Of a DNA stretch of 64,000 nucleotides, positions 1 to 8,592 are shown piece after piece; position 1 is the stretch's first letter, and each line of letters begins with the position of its first letter. Source of the stretch: Pseudomonas monteilii (lineage in GTDB: Bacteria; Pseudomonadota; Gammaproteobacteria; Pseudomonadales; Pseudomonadaceae); NCBI GenBank assembly GCA_001534745.1, contig CP013997.1, positions 3,224,001-3,288,000 of the forward strand, read 5' to 3'. Position numbers and translations under genes: made by a program. The notes under the pieces were generated by a model that did no database searches, was not told the DNA's origin, and worked only from the letters and a program-made list of their open reading frames with translations.

Positions 1-795
1 GCGGTGCTGGAAGCTGACGCTGAGCACCACGGCGCAGCAGAACATGTCCACCGGCAGGATGCGCTTGAGCTTGGCGTTGAGCTCACGGACGACTTCGGCC
101 AGCCCGTAGCCCTTGGCCGTCATGCTGTAGAACACATCGGCCAGCGGCATGGCGCCGACCGCCGCGGGCAGGCCGTGGCCGGTGAAATCGCCCAGCAGCA
201 CATGCATGTCACCCGACGGCGCGTGCGCGGCCAGCAGCAGGTCGCCGTTGAACAGCGCATAGGGCGATTGCACGTAGCGGATGTGCGGCGAGTTCAGGCA
301 GCCGGAGTGGGTGACCTTGTCGAATACCGCCTTGGCCACCCGCTGTTCGTTGAGCAGGTGATGGTGGTGCCGGGCAATCTCGTCACGCTGCGCCAGGACC
401 GTGGCCTGCAGTCGGCGCAAGCGGTCCATGGCGCGGATCTTCGCCGCCAGCAGGGTCGCGTTGTAGGGCTTGGCCATGATGTCGTCACCGCCGGCCTCCA
501 GGCAGCGCACCAGAGCCTCTTCTTCGCTCAGGGAGGTCAGGAAGATGATCGGCACCAGCGACTCGCCGGCCAGCTGCTTGATCTGCCGGGCAGCCTCGAA
601 CCCGTCCATCACCGGCATCAGGGCATCGAGCAGCACCAGCTGGGGCGCTTCCCGGGTGAACAGCTCCACGGCCTGCCGACCGTTCTCGGCGGTGAACACC
701 TGATGCCCCTGGCGGCTGACGATTCGCGCCAGCAGCAGCCGGTCGGCGGCAGCGTCCTCGGCGATCAGCACCCGCAGGGGCTCACTGGCGGACAT
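1..795 (-). CDS. Fused response regulator / PP2C-type serine phosphatase (5' part; runs off the window)
   Basis: The first 265 codons are present from ATG at 795; the C-terminus lies beyond base 1. Residues 1-120 form a receiver domain with an acidic pocket near the start (LIAEDAAADR), a phosphoacceptor Asp in LVLLDALMPVMDG and a conserved Lys in MAKPYN. A coiled-coil linker follows (rich in RDEIARHHHHLLNEQ), then a SpoIIE/PP2C-type phosphatase domain with the metal-binding motif GDFTGHGLPAAVGAMP. Proteins of this build (HsbR in P. aeruginosa) dephosphorylate a STAS anti-anti-sigma factor, and such a gene lies 16 bp downstream. The pair beside fliJ suggests a switch between motility and surface growth. 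That role is inferred from family and context. Confidence 0.85.
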   Translation of the reverse strand, partial: MSASEPLRVLIAEDAAADRLLLARIVSRQGHQVFTAENGRQAVELFTREAPQLVLLDALMPVMDGFEAARQIKQLAGESLVPIIFLTSLSEEEALVRCLEAGGDDIMAKPYNATLLAAKIRAMDRLRRLQATVLAQRDEIARHHHHLLNEQRVAKAVFDKVTHSGCLNSPHIRYVQSPYALFNGDLLLAAHAPSGDMHVLLGDFTGHGLPAAVGAMPLADVFYSMTAKGYGLAEVVRELNAKLKRILPVDMFCCAVVLSVSFQHR

Positions 796-811
796 GGGCA
801 GGCCTCCTGCG

Positions 812-1117
812 TCAGCGGATCGCGAACAGCTTGGAGAAATTGGAGATGGCCAGGATGGTGCGTACGTCGCTATTGGCGTTGACCACGCTCACACGCGCCT
901 GCTCGCCACCTTGGTAGTCGCGCAGCAGAAGCAGCATGCCCAGCGCCGAACTGTCCAGGTAGGTGGTCTCGGCCAGGTCGATCACCACGTGTTCGGGGGC
1001 GACGGGCTGGTCTTCGTAAGCGCTGCGAAAGGCCTGATGCAGGCCGAAGTCGAAGCGCCCGCGAACCTTGATCGTCAAACGTTTTTCATCCGTTGAAAAC
1101 AGGGTATCGACAGCCAT
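812..1117 (-). CDS. STAS-domain anti-sigma factor antagonist (HsbA-like)
   Basis: A 101-residue single-domain protein starting MAVDTLFSTDEKRL. It has the STAS fold signature: a beta-rich start, then VVIDLAETTYLDSSALGMLLLL, where the DSSALG serine is the usual phosphorylation site. Family members bind an anti-sigma factor or partner switch protein when unphosphorylated and are released by a kinase; the adjacent PP2C regulator would reset them. In P. aeruginosa HsbA binds FlgM or the diguanylate cyclase HsbD. A longer reading frame to 1471 crosses an inverted-repeat element and overlaps fliJ, so ATG 1117 is preferred. Confidence 0.85.
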   Translation of the reverse strand: MAVDTLFSTDEKRLTIKVRGRFDFGLHQAFRSAYEDQPVAPEHVVIDLAETTYLDSSALGMLLLLRDYQGGEQARVSVVNANSDVRTILAISNFSKLFAIR

Positions 1118-1152
1118 GATGCGATTCCTTGAGCCCAGTGCGAGCGTTGACG

Positions 1153-1300
1153 CTAGGGCTTGTACGAAAAGTCGCCGAGCGGCGATCAGGCAAGGCGAAA
1201 ACAGGCGAGGAAGCGGAGTTTGCTGGTTGCAAATGAGCATTCCGAGCCTGTTTTCAACGCAGCATGATCGTTGCGTAGGCACTTTTCGTACAAAGCCTAG
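1153..1300. mobile_element. MITE-like element with terminal inverted repeats and CTAG flanks
   Basis: The left end (from 1157, GGCTTGTACGAAAAGT) and the reverse complement of the right end (to 1296, GCTTTGTACGAAAAGT) agree at 14 of 16 positions, and both ends abut the tetranucleotide CTAG (1153-1156 and 1297-1300). The 140-bp interior has no credible gene. A short non-coding element with inverted ends and a CTAG/YTAR duplication resembles a miniature derivative of an IS5-type transposon. The family assignment is inference. Confidence 0.65.
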
Positions 1301-1340
1301 AAGAGGTTTAGCAGGCCGGTGCCCCCTGGGCAAGCGTGCG

Positions 1341-1793
1341 TCAAGGCTGCTCCAGCCGAGGCAGGCGCTGGGCCAGCTCATCGAGCAGCTTCTGCTCGCG
1401 CTTGTCTTCGGCGCGGCGGGCTTCGTCGAGGTAGCGCTGCACCAGCTTGCGCAGGCCCTCGACGCGGGCATAGGCCTGCTGCCAGACCTGGCGGGCGTTG
1501 TTGAGGTTGTTCTGGTGCCAGGTCAGGCTCTGGCGCTGCTGGTTCATGGCCGTCTCCAGCTGGCCGAGAAAGCGCTGGTAGTTGAGCAGCCAGCTGCCGT
1601 TGACGCCCTGCCCGCCGCGGTTGATCCACTGCTGCTGGTAGTCTTCGCGAAAGCGCTCGAGCTCGCTCAGCTTGGCCTGCGCCTGGGTGACCTGCTGCTG
1701 GAACTGCCCCAGGCGCTGGACGGCCTTGCGTTCGGCTTCCTCGGCCATTTCCACCACGGGCGCCAGACGGGCGGCACGGCTGTTGGCGGCCAT
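1341..1793 (-). CDS. fliJ: Flagellar export chaperone FliJ
   Basis: A 150-residue, almost wholly helical protein rich in Gln, Glu, Arg and Leu with heptad spacing (for example AERKAVQRLGQFQQQVTQAQ), as expected for FliJ, the coiled-coil stalk of the flagellar type III export ATPase. It sits 5 bp downstream of fliI in the fliE-F-G-H-I-J order typical of Pseudomonas and is the last flagellar structural gene of this run. FliJ inserts into the FliI hexamer, activates FlhA and cycles chaperones. The length is normal. Confidence 0.93.
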   Translation of the reverse strand: MAANSRAARLAPVVEMAEEAERKAVQRLGQFQQQVTQAQAKLSELERFREDYQQQWINRGGQGVNGSWLLNYQRFLGQLETAMNQQRQSLTWHQNNLNNARQVWQQAYARVEGLRKLVQRYLDEARRAEDKREQKLLDELAQRLPRLEQP

Positions 1794-1798
1794 GACCG

Positions 1799-3157
1799 TC
1801 AGCTACCGGAAGGCGCAGCGAACAGGCTGCCCAGGTGACTACGGCTCTGCTCGAGGCTGACGTTCTCGTTCAACGCCTGACGCAGGTAGCCGACCAGTCG
1901 CGGCTGCAAGGCGATCGCCTGATCGGTCTCGGCATCGCCGCCGGCGACGTAGGCGCCGACGCTGATCAGGTCGCGCGCCTGGGACAGCTTCGACCAGAGC
2001 TGCTTGAATTTCTGCGCCTCGCGCAGGTGTTCGGGGCTGACCACCTGGGGCATGACCCGGCTGATGGAGGCTTCGATGTCGATGGCCGGGTAGTGACCTT
2101 CTTCGGCCAGGCGCCGGGACAGCACGAAGTGACCGTCGAGCACGCCACGCGCCGAGTCGGCGATCGGGTCCTGCTGGTCATCGCCTTCGGACAGCACGGT
2201 GTAGAAGGCGGTGATCGAGCCGCCGCCCGCCTCGCCATTGCCGGCACGCTCCACCAGCTTGGGCAGTTTGGCGAACACCGAGGGTGGATAGCCGCGGGTG
2301 GCCGGCGGCTCGCCGATGGCCAAAGCGATCTCGCGCTGGGCCTGGGCGAAGCGGGTCAGCGAATCCATCAGCAGCAACACGTTCTTGCCCTTGTCGCGGA
2401 AGTACTCGGCGATCCGCGTGCAGTACATGGCCGCCCGCAAGCGCATCAGCGGCGCATCGTCGGCGGGTGAGGCCACCACCACCGAGCGCTTCAGGCCTTC
2501 GCTGCCGAGGATGTGCTCGATGAATTCCTTGACCTCGCGGCCCCGCTCGCCGATCAGCCCGACCACGATGATCTCGGCCTCGGTGAAGCGGGTCATCATG
2601 CCCAGTAGCACCGACTTGCCCACCCCGGTACCGGCGAACAGGCCCAGGCGCTGGCCGCGGCCCACGGTGAGCAGCCCATTGATGCTGCGGATGCCGACGT
2701 CCAGTGGCTGGCTGATCGGGTCGCGGTTGAGCGGGTTGATCACCGGGCCATCGATCGGCACCCAGTCTTCGGCCTTCATCCCGCCACGCCCGTCCAGAGG
2801 ACGCCCTACCCCGTCCAGCACGCGCCCGAGCATGCTCATGCCCATGGGCAGGCGACCGCTGTCGGCCAACGGCACCACGCGCGCACCCGGTGCGATACCG
2901 GCGACGCTGCCCACCGGCATGAGGTACACCTTGCTGCCGGAGAAGCCCATCACCTCGGCCTCGACCTGCACCGCCTGGTAACTGTCGTCGTTGATCACCA
3001 CGCAGCGGCTGCCCACCGCCGCCCGCAGCCCTTCGGCTTCCAGGGTGAGGCCGACCATGCGCAGCAGGCGGCCCTCCACCACCGGCCGGGTCGGCAGGTC
3101 GATCGCGCCGAGGTAGCCCGACAGGCGCTTGGCGAAACTGGTGCGTTCAACCGGCAT
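1799..3157 (-). CDS. fliI: Flagellum-specific type III export ATPase FliI
   Basis: A 452-residue F1-beta-like ATPase. The Walker A motif is [15 protein letters not shown] (near residue 175), Walker B is [20 protein letters not shown], and the motif [19 protein letters not shown] follows. The N-terminal part is the beta-barrel domain of this family. FliI energises export of rod, hook and filament subunits together with FliH and FliJ. The start overlaps the end of fliH by 11 nt, indicating translational coupling. Length and motifs are complete. Confidence 0.97.
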   Translation of the reverse strand: MPVERTSFAKRLSGYLGAIDLPTRPVVEGRLLRMVGLTLEAEGLRAAVGSRCVVINDDSYQAVQVEAEVMGFSGSKVYLMPVGSVAGIAPGARVVPLADSGRLPMGMSMLGRVLDGVGRPLDGRGGMKAEDWVPIDGPVINPLNRDPISQPLDVGIRSINGLLTVGRGQRLGLFAGTGVGKSVLLGMMTRFTEAEIIVVGLIGERGREVKEFIEHILGSEGLKRSVVVASPADDAPLMRLRAAMYCTRIAEYFRDKGKNVLLLMDSLTRFAQAQREIALAIGEPPATRGYPPSVFAKLPKLVERAGNGEAGGGSITAFYTVLSEGDDQQDPIADSARGVLDGHFVLSRRLAEEGHYPAIDIEASISRVMPQVVSPEHLREAQKFKQLWSKLSQARDLISVGAYVAGGDAETDQAIALQPRLVGYLRQALNENVSLEQSRSHLGSLFAAPSGS

Positions 3158-3908
3158 CGAAGGTGTCCGTCTCGAGGTTCAGGTCAGGGCTGGCCGGGTG
3201 CAGGACCTGGTCGTGCATCTGCTCGAACAGCTGGCCCACGGCCTGTTCGATGCGCGTTTCCATGCTGGCGTCGATCCGGCTGTGCGCCGTCTCGATCCGG
3301 CAGCCACCGGGCAGCAGCGTGTCGTCCTCGAGCAGCCTCCAGGTTTCTTCATGCCGCTCGCGCAGTGCCTTGGCGGCGTCGAAATCCTGGGGGTTGAGGT
3401 GGATGCGAATGTTCTCGGCGCCCATGGGCAGCAGCTTCAGGGCCTCGCGCAACACCTGGGTGATCTGCGCGGAATCCAGGCGCAGCTCGCGGCCGATCAC
3501 CTGACGGGTGACATGGCTGACCAGGTGCACCAGCCCGCGCTCGATCTGCGCGTCCTGTTCGGCGATCGGTTCGAGCAACTGGGCCATGACCCGTTCGAGG
3601 CTGTCCAGCTTGGCCGCCAAGGCCACCTCGGCCTCCTGGCGCACCTTGAGCTGGGTGCTGTGGAAGCCCTCGCGCTCGCCGGTGGCGAAGCCCTCGTTCC
3701 AGGCCTCCTGGCGAATGCTCTCGAGGTCTTCGAGAGTCAGCGGCTGGACCTCGTCGAGCGGCACTTCCTCGACCTCGTCCTCCACGGCCTGGGGCTCGGG
3801 CTCGGGGGTCGGTTCGGGCAGCGGATCGAAGCTGGGCAGCGCCCAGACATCGACGCCCCGCAGGTCGCGGGCGCGGATCAGGTCGCTGGAGGGGTCGTTG
3901 CTGGACAT
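3147..3908 (-). CDS. fliH: Flagellar assembly protein FliH
   Basis: A 253-residue protein with an acidic, Pro/Glu-rich N-terminal region ([20 protein letters not shown]) and a helical FliH/V-ATPase E-subunit-like C-terminal half ([20 protein letters not shown]). FliH dimers bind the FliI N-terminus, restrain its ATPase and dock it at the C-ring. It lies 67 bp downstream of fliG and overlaps fliI. The length is typical for Pseudomonas, whose FliH has a longer N-terminus than the enteric protein. Confidence 0.93.
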   Translation of the reverse strand: MSSNDPSSDLIRARDLRGVDVWALPSFDPLPEPTPEPEPQAVEDEVEEVPLDEVQPLTLEDLESIRQEAWNEGFATGEREGFHSTQLKVRQEAEVALAAKLDSLERVMAQLLEPIAEQDAQIERGLVHLVSHVTRQVIGRELRLDSAQITQVLREALKLLPMGAENIRIHLNPQDFDAAKALRERHEETWRLLEDDTLLPGGCRIETAHSRIDASMETRIEQAVGQLFEQMHDQVLHPASPDLNLETDTFDAG

Positions 3909-3975
3909 GCGCTGGGGTACTCGAAACCGTGACTGAAGGGCCGGGTGTCACAGGTTGGACACCCGGCCAGGCCCA

Positions 3976-4995
3976 TCAGATCATTTCTTCGGCGCCTTTG
4001 CCACCCAGCACGATCTCGCCGGCCTCGGCCATGCGCCGGGCGATGGTGAGGATTTCCTTCTGCGCCGCCTCGACATCGCTGACCCGGACTGGCCCCTTGG
4101 CTTCCAGGTCGTCGCGCAGCAGTTCGGAGGCGCGCTTGGACATGTTCTTGAAGACCTTGTCCTTGAACTTGTCGTCGGCCCCCTTGAGCGCCACCACCAG
4201 CACGTCCGACGAGACCTCGCGCAGCAGCGCCTGGATACCACGGTCTTCGACGTCGCCCAGGTTGTTGAAGACGAACATCAAGTCTTCGATCTGCTCGGAC
4301 AGGTCGCTGTCGACCTCGCGGATCGAATCCATCAGCTGGCCTTCGACCGAGCTGTCGAGGAAGTTCATGATGTCGGCGGCGCGCTTGATGCCGCCCAAGG
4401 TGGTGCGCGCGGCGTTGGAGTTGCCGGAGAACTGCTTCTCGAGGATCTGGTTCAGCTCCTTGAGCGCGGCCGGCTGCACGGTGTTGAGCGAGGACACGCG
4501 CAGGATGATGTCCAGGCGCACCTTGTGGTCGAAATTGCTCAGCACCTCACCGGCCTGATCGGGGTCGAGGTAGGCGACGACGATGGCCTGGATCTGCGGG
4601 TGCTCGTAGCGGATCACGTCGGCCACCGCCCGCGGCTCCATCCACTTGAGGCTGTCCAGCCCGCTGGTGTTGCCCCCCAGCAGGATACGGTCGATCAGAC
4701 CGTTGGCCTTGTCCTCGCCCAGGGCCTGGTTGAGCATCTTGCGGATGTAGCCGTCCGAGCCCACGCCGAGGCTGGTCTGGTCGCCGACGATGTCGACGAA
4801 CTCGCTCATCACCTGCTGGACCTGCTCGCGGTTGATGTTGCCCATCTGCGCCATGGCCACGCCGACGCGCTGCACTTCCTTGGGCCCCATGTGGCGCAGG
4901 ACCTGGGCCGCGTCGGTCTCGCCGAGCGACAGCAGCAGGATGGCGGCCTTGTCGACCTTGGTCAGTTTGGCGGTAGCGGCTCGATTGTCACTCAT
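3976..4995 (-). CDS. fliG: Flagellar motor switch protein FliG
   Basis: A 339-residue switch-complex protein from ATG 4995 (MSDNRAATAKLTKVDKAAIL). It shows the N-terminal FliF-binding domain (LLLSLGETDAAQVLRHMGPKE), the middle EHPQ motif (VIRYEHPQIQAIVVAYL) and the C-terminal torque-generating domain with charged residues (SKRASELLRDDLEAKGPV). FliG couples MotAB torque to the MS ring. The start overlaps the fliF stop by 8 nt. An upstream in-frame start (MSPRSSKSG...) would lie deeper inside fliF and is not the family start. Confidence 0.97.
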   Translation of the reverse strand: MSDNRAATAKLTKVDKAAILLLSLGETDAAQVLRHMGPKEVQRVGVAMAQMGNINREQVQQVMSEFVDIVGDQTSLGVGSDGYIRKMLNQALGEDKANGLIDRILLGGNTSGLDSLKWMEPRAVADVIRYEHPQIQAIVVAYLDPDQAGEVLSNFDHKVRLDIILRVSSLNTVQPAALKELNQILEKQFSGNSNAARTTLGGIKRAADIMNFLDSSVEGQLMDSIREVDSDLSEQIEDLMFVFNNLGDVEDRGIQALLREVSSDVLVVALKGADDKFKDKVFKNMSKRASELLRDDLEAKGPVRVSDVEAAQKEILTIARRMAEAGEIVLGGKGAEEMI

Positions 4996-6769
4996 CGTCG
5001 TTGATCCACTCTTTGACGACCTGGGCGACACGGCCCGGGTCTTCGGCCACCAGGCCTTTGATTGCGTTCAACTGCGCCTCGTAACCCTCTTTCGGGCTAG
5101 GCAGCAGAATGCTTTGCGGCCCGCTGAGGCTCACACGGTCGTTGGCCAGCTCGCCATCGGCACCGATCATGCCGCCCATCTCCATGTCGCTGCCCAGCGC
5201 CTCGGCCGGACGGCCGCCACCGGAAATGTTTTTCAGCACCGGGCGCAGCACGCCGAACACCAGCACCAGGATGAACAGCACGCCGAGCACCTGCTTGACG
5301 ATGTCCCAGAACCACGGTTGCGAGTAGAACGGCACTTCGGCGATGACTTCGCCACGGTCGGCGGAGAACGGCACGTTGACCACGCTGACGCTGTCGCCAC
5401 GGCTGGCGTCGAAGCCCACCGCGTCCTGCACCAGGCGGGTGAAGCGTGCCAGGTCTTCGGCGCTCCACGGCGCACGGGTGGTCTGGCCGGTCGCCGCGTC
5501 GAGCTTGAGCTGGTCGTCCACCACCACGGCCACCGACAGGCGGGTCAGGCGCCCTTGCTGCTGGCGGGTGTGGCTGATCGAGCGATCGAGCTCGAAGTTG
5601 CGCGTGGTCTGCTCGCGCTTGTCGCTCGGATACGGTGCCAGCATGGGCTGGCCGGTGGCCGGGTCCATGATCTGCTGGCCGTTGGCATCGAGCAGCGGCT
5701 GACCCGGCTGGATCGCGCCTGCGCCCGCTGCGCCACCGGTAGCCACCTGCGGGGCGGCTGCAGCAGCCGGTGGCTGGTTGCTCAGTGCACCGGGCACGCC
5801 CGAGGAACCCGAGCTGCTGGAGCGTTGTTCATTGACCGCCTGCTCGCTGCGCAGAGCCGGCTGGTCGGGATTGAACTGCTCGGAGGTGGACTCGACCGCG
5901 TTGAAGTCGACGTCGGCCGAGACCTCGGCCTTGTAGCGGTCGTTGCCCAGCACCGGCTGCAGGATGCTCTGCACGCGCTGGGTCAACAGGCCTTCGATGC
6001 GCCGGCTGTAGTCGAACTGCTTGCCAGCGGCGCTCATGGCCGTGTCCTGCAACTGGTCGGAGAGCAGATTGCCCTTCTGGTCGACCACGGTGACCTGGGA
6101 CTTGTCCAGTTCCGGCACGCTGGTCGCCACCAGGTTGACGATGGCCATGACCTGACCGGCTTCGAGCGAACGACCGGCGTACATCTCGATCAGCACCGAG
6201 GCACTGGGCTTGCGCTCGTCGCGCACGAACACCGAACTTTTCGGGATCGCCAGGTGCACGCGGGCGGCCTTGACGTTGTTCAGGCTGGCGATGGTGCGGG
6301 CCAGTTCGCCTTCCAGGCTGCGGCGGTACCGGGCTGCCTCCATGAACTGGCTGGTGCCCAGGCCCTGTTCCTTGTCGAGCATCTCGAAGCCGACGTTGCC
6401 ATCGTTCGGCGCCACGCCTGCGGCGGCGAGCTTCAGACGCGCACGGGACAGGTCATCGGCCTTGACCAGCAAGGCACCGGAATTCGGCTCCACGGTGTAA
6501 GGAATGTCGGCAGAGGCCAGGGTGTCCATGACCTGCTTGGTGTCCATGCCCGCGAGGCTGCCATACAGCGGCCGGTAGTCCGGCTGCTGCGACCAGAGCA
6601 CCACGGCAAAGCCGATGGCCACGCTCGCAGCCAGGCCGACCAGCAGGCCCATCTGGCGCAGAACCGGCATCCGCGAGATGTTTTCCAGGAACGCCAGGCC
6701 CGGCAAGCCAGGCTTGCGTGGGGCAGGAGCGCCGCTGGTAGCGGGTGGAGTGTCGAGTGCTTCGGCCAT
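4988..6769 (-). CDS. fliF: Flagellar MS-ring protein FliF
   Basis: A 593-residue inner-membrane ring protein. A first transmembrane helix lies near residue 40 (MGLLVGLAASVAIGFAVVLW), followed by the periplasmic YscJ/FliF ring-building motifs (LNNVKAARVHLAIPKSSVF). A low-complexity Gly/Ala/Ser/Pro/Gln-rich linker around residues 310-360 precedes a second transmembrane helix (VLGVLFILVLVFGVLRPVL) and an acidic cytoplasmic tail that binds FliG. It is the first structural ring of the basal body. It lies 14 bp downstream of fliE and its end overlaps fliG. Confidence 0.97.
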   Translation of the reverse strand: MAEALDTPPATSGAPAPRKPGLPGLAFLENISRMPVLRQMGLLVGLAASVAIGFAVVLWSQQPDYRPLYGSLAGMDTKQVMDTLASADIPYTVEPNSGALLVKADDLSRARLKLAAAGVAPNDGNVGFEMLDKEQGLGTSQFMEAARYRRSLEGELARTIASLNNVKAARVHLAIPKSSVFVRDERKPSASVLIEMYAGRSLEAGQVMAIVNLVATSVPELDKSQVTVVDQKGNLLSDQLQDTAMSAAGKQFDYSRRIEGLLTQRVQSILQPVLGNDRYKAEVSADVDFNAVESTSEQFNPDQPALRSEQAVNEQRSSSSGSSGVPGALSNQPPAAAAAPQVATGGAAGAGAIQPGQPLLDANGQQIMDPATGQPMLAPYPSDKREQTTRNFELDRSISHTRQQQGRLTRLSVAVVVDDQLKLDAATGQTTRAPWSAEDLARFTRLVQDAVGFDASRGDSVSVVNVPFSADRGEVIAEVPFYSQPWFWDIVKQVLGVLFILVLVFGVLRPVLKNISGGGRPAEALGSDMEMGGMIGADGELANDRVSLSGPQSILLPSPKEGYEAQLNAIKGLVAEDPGRVAQVVKEWINDDE

Positions 6770-6783
6770 GTCTTAGCTTGCCC

Positions 6784-7116
6784 TCAAACCGGCATCTGCA
6801 TGATGTCCTGATACGCTTGGACCACTTTGTTGCGCACTTGGGTCAATGCCTGGAACGAGACGCTGGCCTTTTGCGAGGCGATCATCACGTCGGTCAGGTC
6901 CACGCCGCTCTTGCCGATCTCGAAGGCATTGGCCAGTTGCGAGGACGCCTGCTGGGTCTCGTTGACCTTGCCGACGGCCTGACCCAGCATGTCGGCGAAG
7001 TTCATCGAACCCGCCTCGGGGGCGGCCGTGACCGTCGTCCGGGACAGCGACATGGCGTCGGCCTGCATGGCGCGCATGTCCAACATCAAACGATTGAATT
7101 CAACACCTTGGCTCAT
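6784..7116 (-). CDS. fliE: Flagellar hook-basal body protein FliE
   Basis: A 110-residue protein starting [18 protein letters not shown]. Its conserved C-terminal part, [38 protein letters not shown] in outline, is the standard FliE motif. FliE joins the MS ring to the proximal rod and is one of the first exported subunits. It is the first gene of the fliEFGHIJ operon, and a sigma54 site lies 61 bp upstream. ATG 7116 is chosen over the upstream in-frame start because homologues begin at MSQGVEF. Confidence 0.95.
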   Translation of the reverse strand: MSQGVEFNRLMLDMRAMQADAMSLSRTTVTAAPEAGSMNFADMLGQAVGKVNETQQASSQLANAFEIGKSGVDLTDVMIASQKASVSFQALTQVRNKVVQAYQDIMQMPV

Positions 7117-7176
7117 GGACTTCTCTCTGCGGCGGCCGCATTTTTTTGACACTCCTGCGGCGGATAGGCACGACCT

Positions 7177-7192
7177 AGCAACAACGATGCCA
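7177..7192 (-). promoter_or_regulatory. Sigma54 (-24/-12) promoter for fliEFGHIJ
   Basis: On the minus strand the sequence reads TGGCAT-CGTTG-TTGCT, with the invariant GG and GC separated by 10 nt. It lies between fleR and fliE, facing fliE. In Pseudomonas the fliE operon is class III and is driven by RpoN with FleR, which is encoded just upstream. Confidence 0.82.
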
Positions 7193-7221
7193 GCACCTGT
7201 TTCAGCGGCGTGACAAAGCGC

Positions 7222-8592
7222 TCAAAGGTCGGGCTCAGCGTCCAGGTCAAACCCGGCGTCACGCATCTGCGCCAGCTTGTAGCGCAGGGTTCGAGGGCTG
7301 ATGCCGAGCCGATCGGCGGCTTCCTTGCGCCGGCCACGCTCGGCCCGCAGGACGTCGAGGATCATCTGAAATTCATGGCGGCGCAGGTCATGCTCCAGGC
7401 CACTGGGCACGGCGGCCTCTGCGACCTCGTCAGGCACGGCAGGCGGCGGCGCGACGGACGGGGCCGGTACGCTGCCGTCCAGACAGAAATCCGCCGCTTC
7501 GATCACCCCGCCCTGCTGCAGGATCAGCGCGCGCTGGAGCGCGTTGTCCAGCTCGCGCACGTTGCCTGGCCAGTGGTGCGCCAGCAGTCCTTGCCGGGCC
7601 GCCTCGGAAAAGCGTACGGGCGCATGGCGCATCTTGCCGACGTGTCGCGCCAGCAGGCGCTCGGCCAGCGGCAGAATGTCGGCGCTGCGCGCCCGCAGCG
7701 GCAGCAGCCGCAGAGGGAAGACCGACAGGCGATAGTAGAGGTCTTCACGGAACCGCCCCGCCGCCACCTCGGCGGCCAGGTCACGGTTGGTGGTGGCCAG
7801 CACGCGGATATCCAGCGCGATCGGCTTGCGTCCACCGACCCGCTCCACTTCACGCTCCTGCAGGACCCGCAACAGCTTGGCCTGCAAGGCCAGGGGCATC
7901 TCGGAAATCTCGTCGAGCAGCAGGGTACCGCCCTGGGCCTGCTCGAACTTGCCGGGCTGGGCGGCGATGGCGCCGGTGAAGGCGCCCTTTTCATGACCGA
8001 ACAGCGTGGCTTCGAGCATGTTGTCCGGGATCGCGGCACAGTTGATGGCTACGAAGGGCTGTTCGGCGCGGGCCGAACGGCGATGCATGTAGCGCGCCAG
8101 CACTTCCTTGCCGGTGCCCGATTCGCCGGCGATCAGGACCGTGGAGTCGCTGCGCGCGACCCGTGCGGCCAGGTCGAGCAGGTGCCGACTGGCCGGATCG
8201 CACGCCACCGGCCCGTCATCATCGGGCAGCAGCCGTCCCTGCCCGTGCCGCTCCACCAGCGCCAGCAGCGCGCGCGGCTCGAACGGCTTGACCAGATAGT
8301 CCACCGCGCCCTGGCGCATGGCCTCGACCGCGCGCTCGACGGTGGCGTGGGCCGTCATCAGCAGCACCGGCAGGTGGGGCTGGGTGCGACGCAGATGCGC
8401 CAGCAGGCGATGACCATCCATGCCCGGCATGTTCACGTCGCTGATCACCAGGGCATAGGGCTCCTGCGTCACGGCGAGCAGGGCCGCCTCGGCACAGTCC
8501 ACGGCGCGGTAGGCGAAGCCGCCGACTTCCAGGGTATCGGCCAGAGCCTGGCGCAGCGCGGGATCGTCCTCCACCAGCAAGACCTTGATCAT
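7222..8592 (-). CDS. fleR: Sigma54-dependent flagellar response regulator FleR
   Basis: A 456-residue NtrC-class activator. The receiver domain has its phosphoacceptor Asp at about residue 52 (LVISDVNMPGMDG) and a conserved Lys in VDYLVKPFEP. The AAA+ domain has Walker [13 protein letters not shown] and the sigma54-contact GAFTGA motif ([12 protein letters not shown]), followed by a C-terminal Fis-type helix-turn-helix (RRKEAADRLGISPRTLRYKL). ATG 8592 overlaps the fleS stop as ATGA. FleR, phosphorylated by FleS, activates class III basal-body and hook operons. An upstream in-frame extension runs through fleS and is rejected. Confidence 0.96.
   Translation of the reverse strand: MIKVLLVEDDPALRQALADTLEVGGFAYRAVDCAEAALLAVTQEPYALVISDVNMPGMDGHRLLAHLRRTQPHLPVLLMTAHATVERAVEAMRQGAVDYLVKPFEPRALLALVERHGQGRLLPDDDGPVACDPASRHLLDLAARVARSDSTVLIAGESGTGKEVLARYMHRRSARAEQPFVAINCAAIPDNMLEATLFGHEKGAFTGAIAAQPGKFEQAQGGTLLLDEISEMPLALQAKLLRVLQEREVERVGGRKPIALDIRVLATTNRDLAAEVAAGRFREDLYYRLSVFPLRLLPLRARSADILPLAERLLARHVGKMRHAPVRFSEAARQGLLAHHWPGNVRELDNALQRALILQQGGVIEAADFCLDGSVPAPSVAPPPAVPDEVAEAAVPSGLEHDLRRHEFQMILDVLRAERGRRKEAADRLGISPRTLRYKLAQMRDAGFDLDAEPDL

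Noticed and set aside
812..1471. A longer 219-aa form of the STAS protein
   Set aside because: The extension reads through the inverted-repeat element and into fliJ; the domain is complete from ATG 1117.
4790..6811. A 673-codon open frame on the plus strand opposite fliF/fliG
   Set aside because: It is antisense to conserved fliF and fliG, has His/Gln/Arg/Val-rich composition typical of reverse-frame GC-rich DNA, and shows no family motif.
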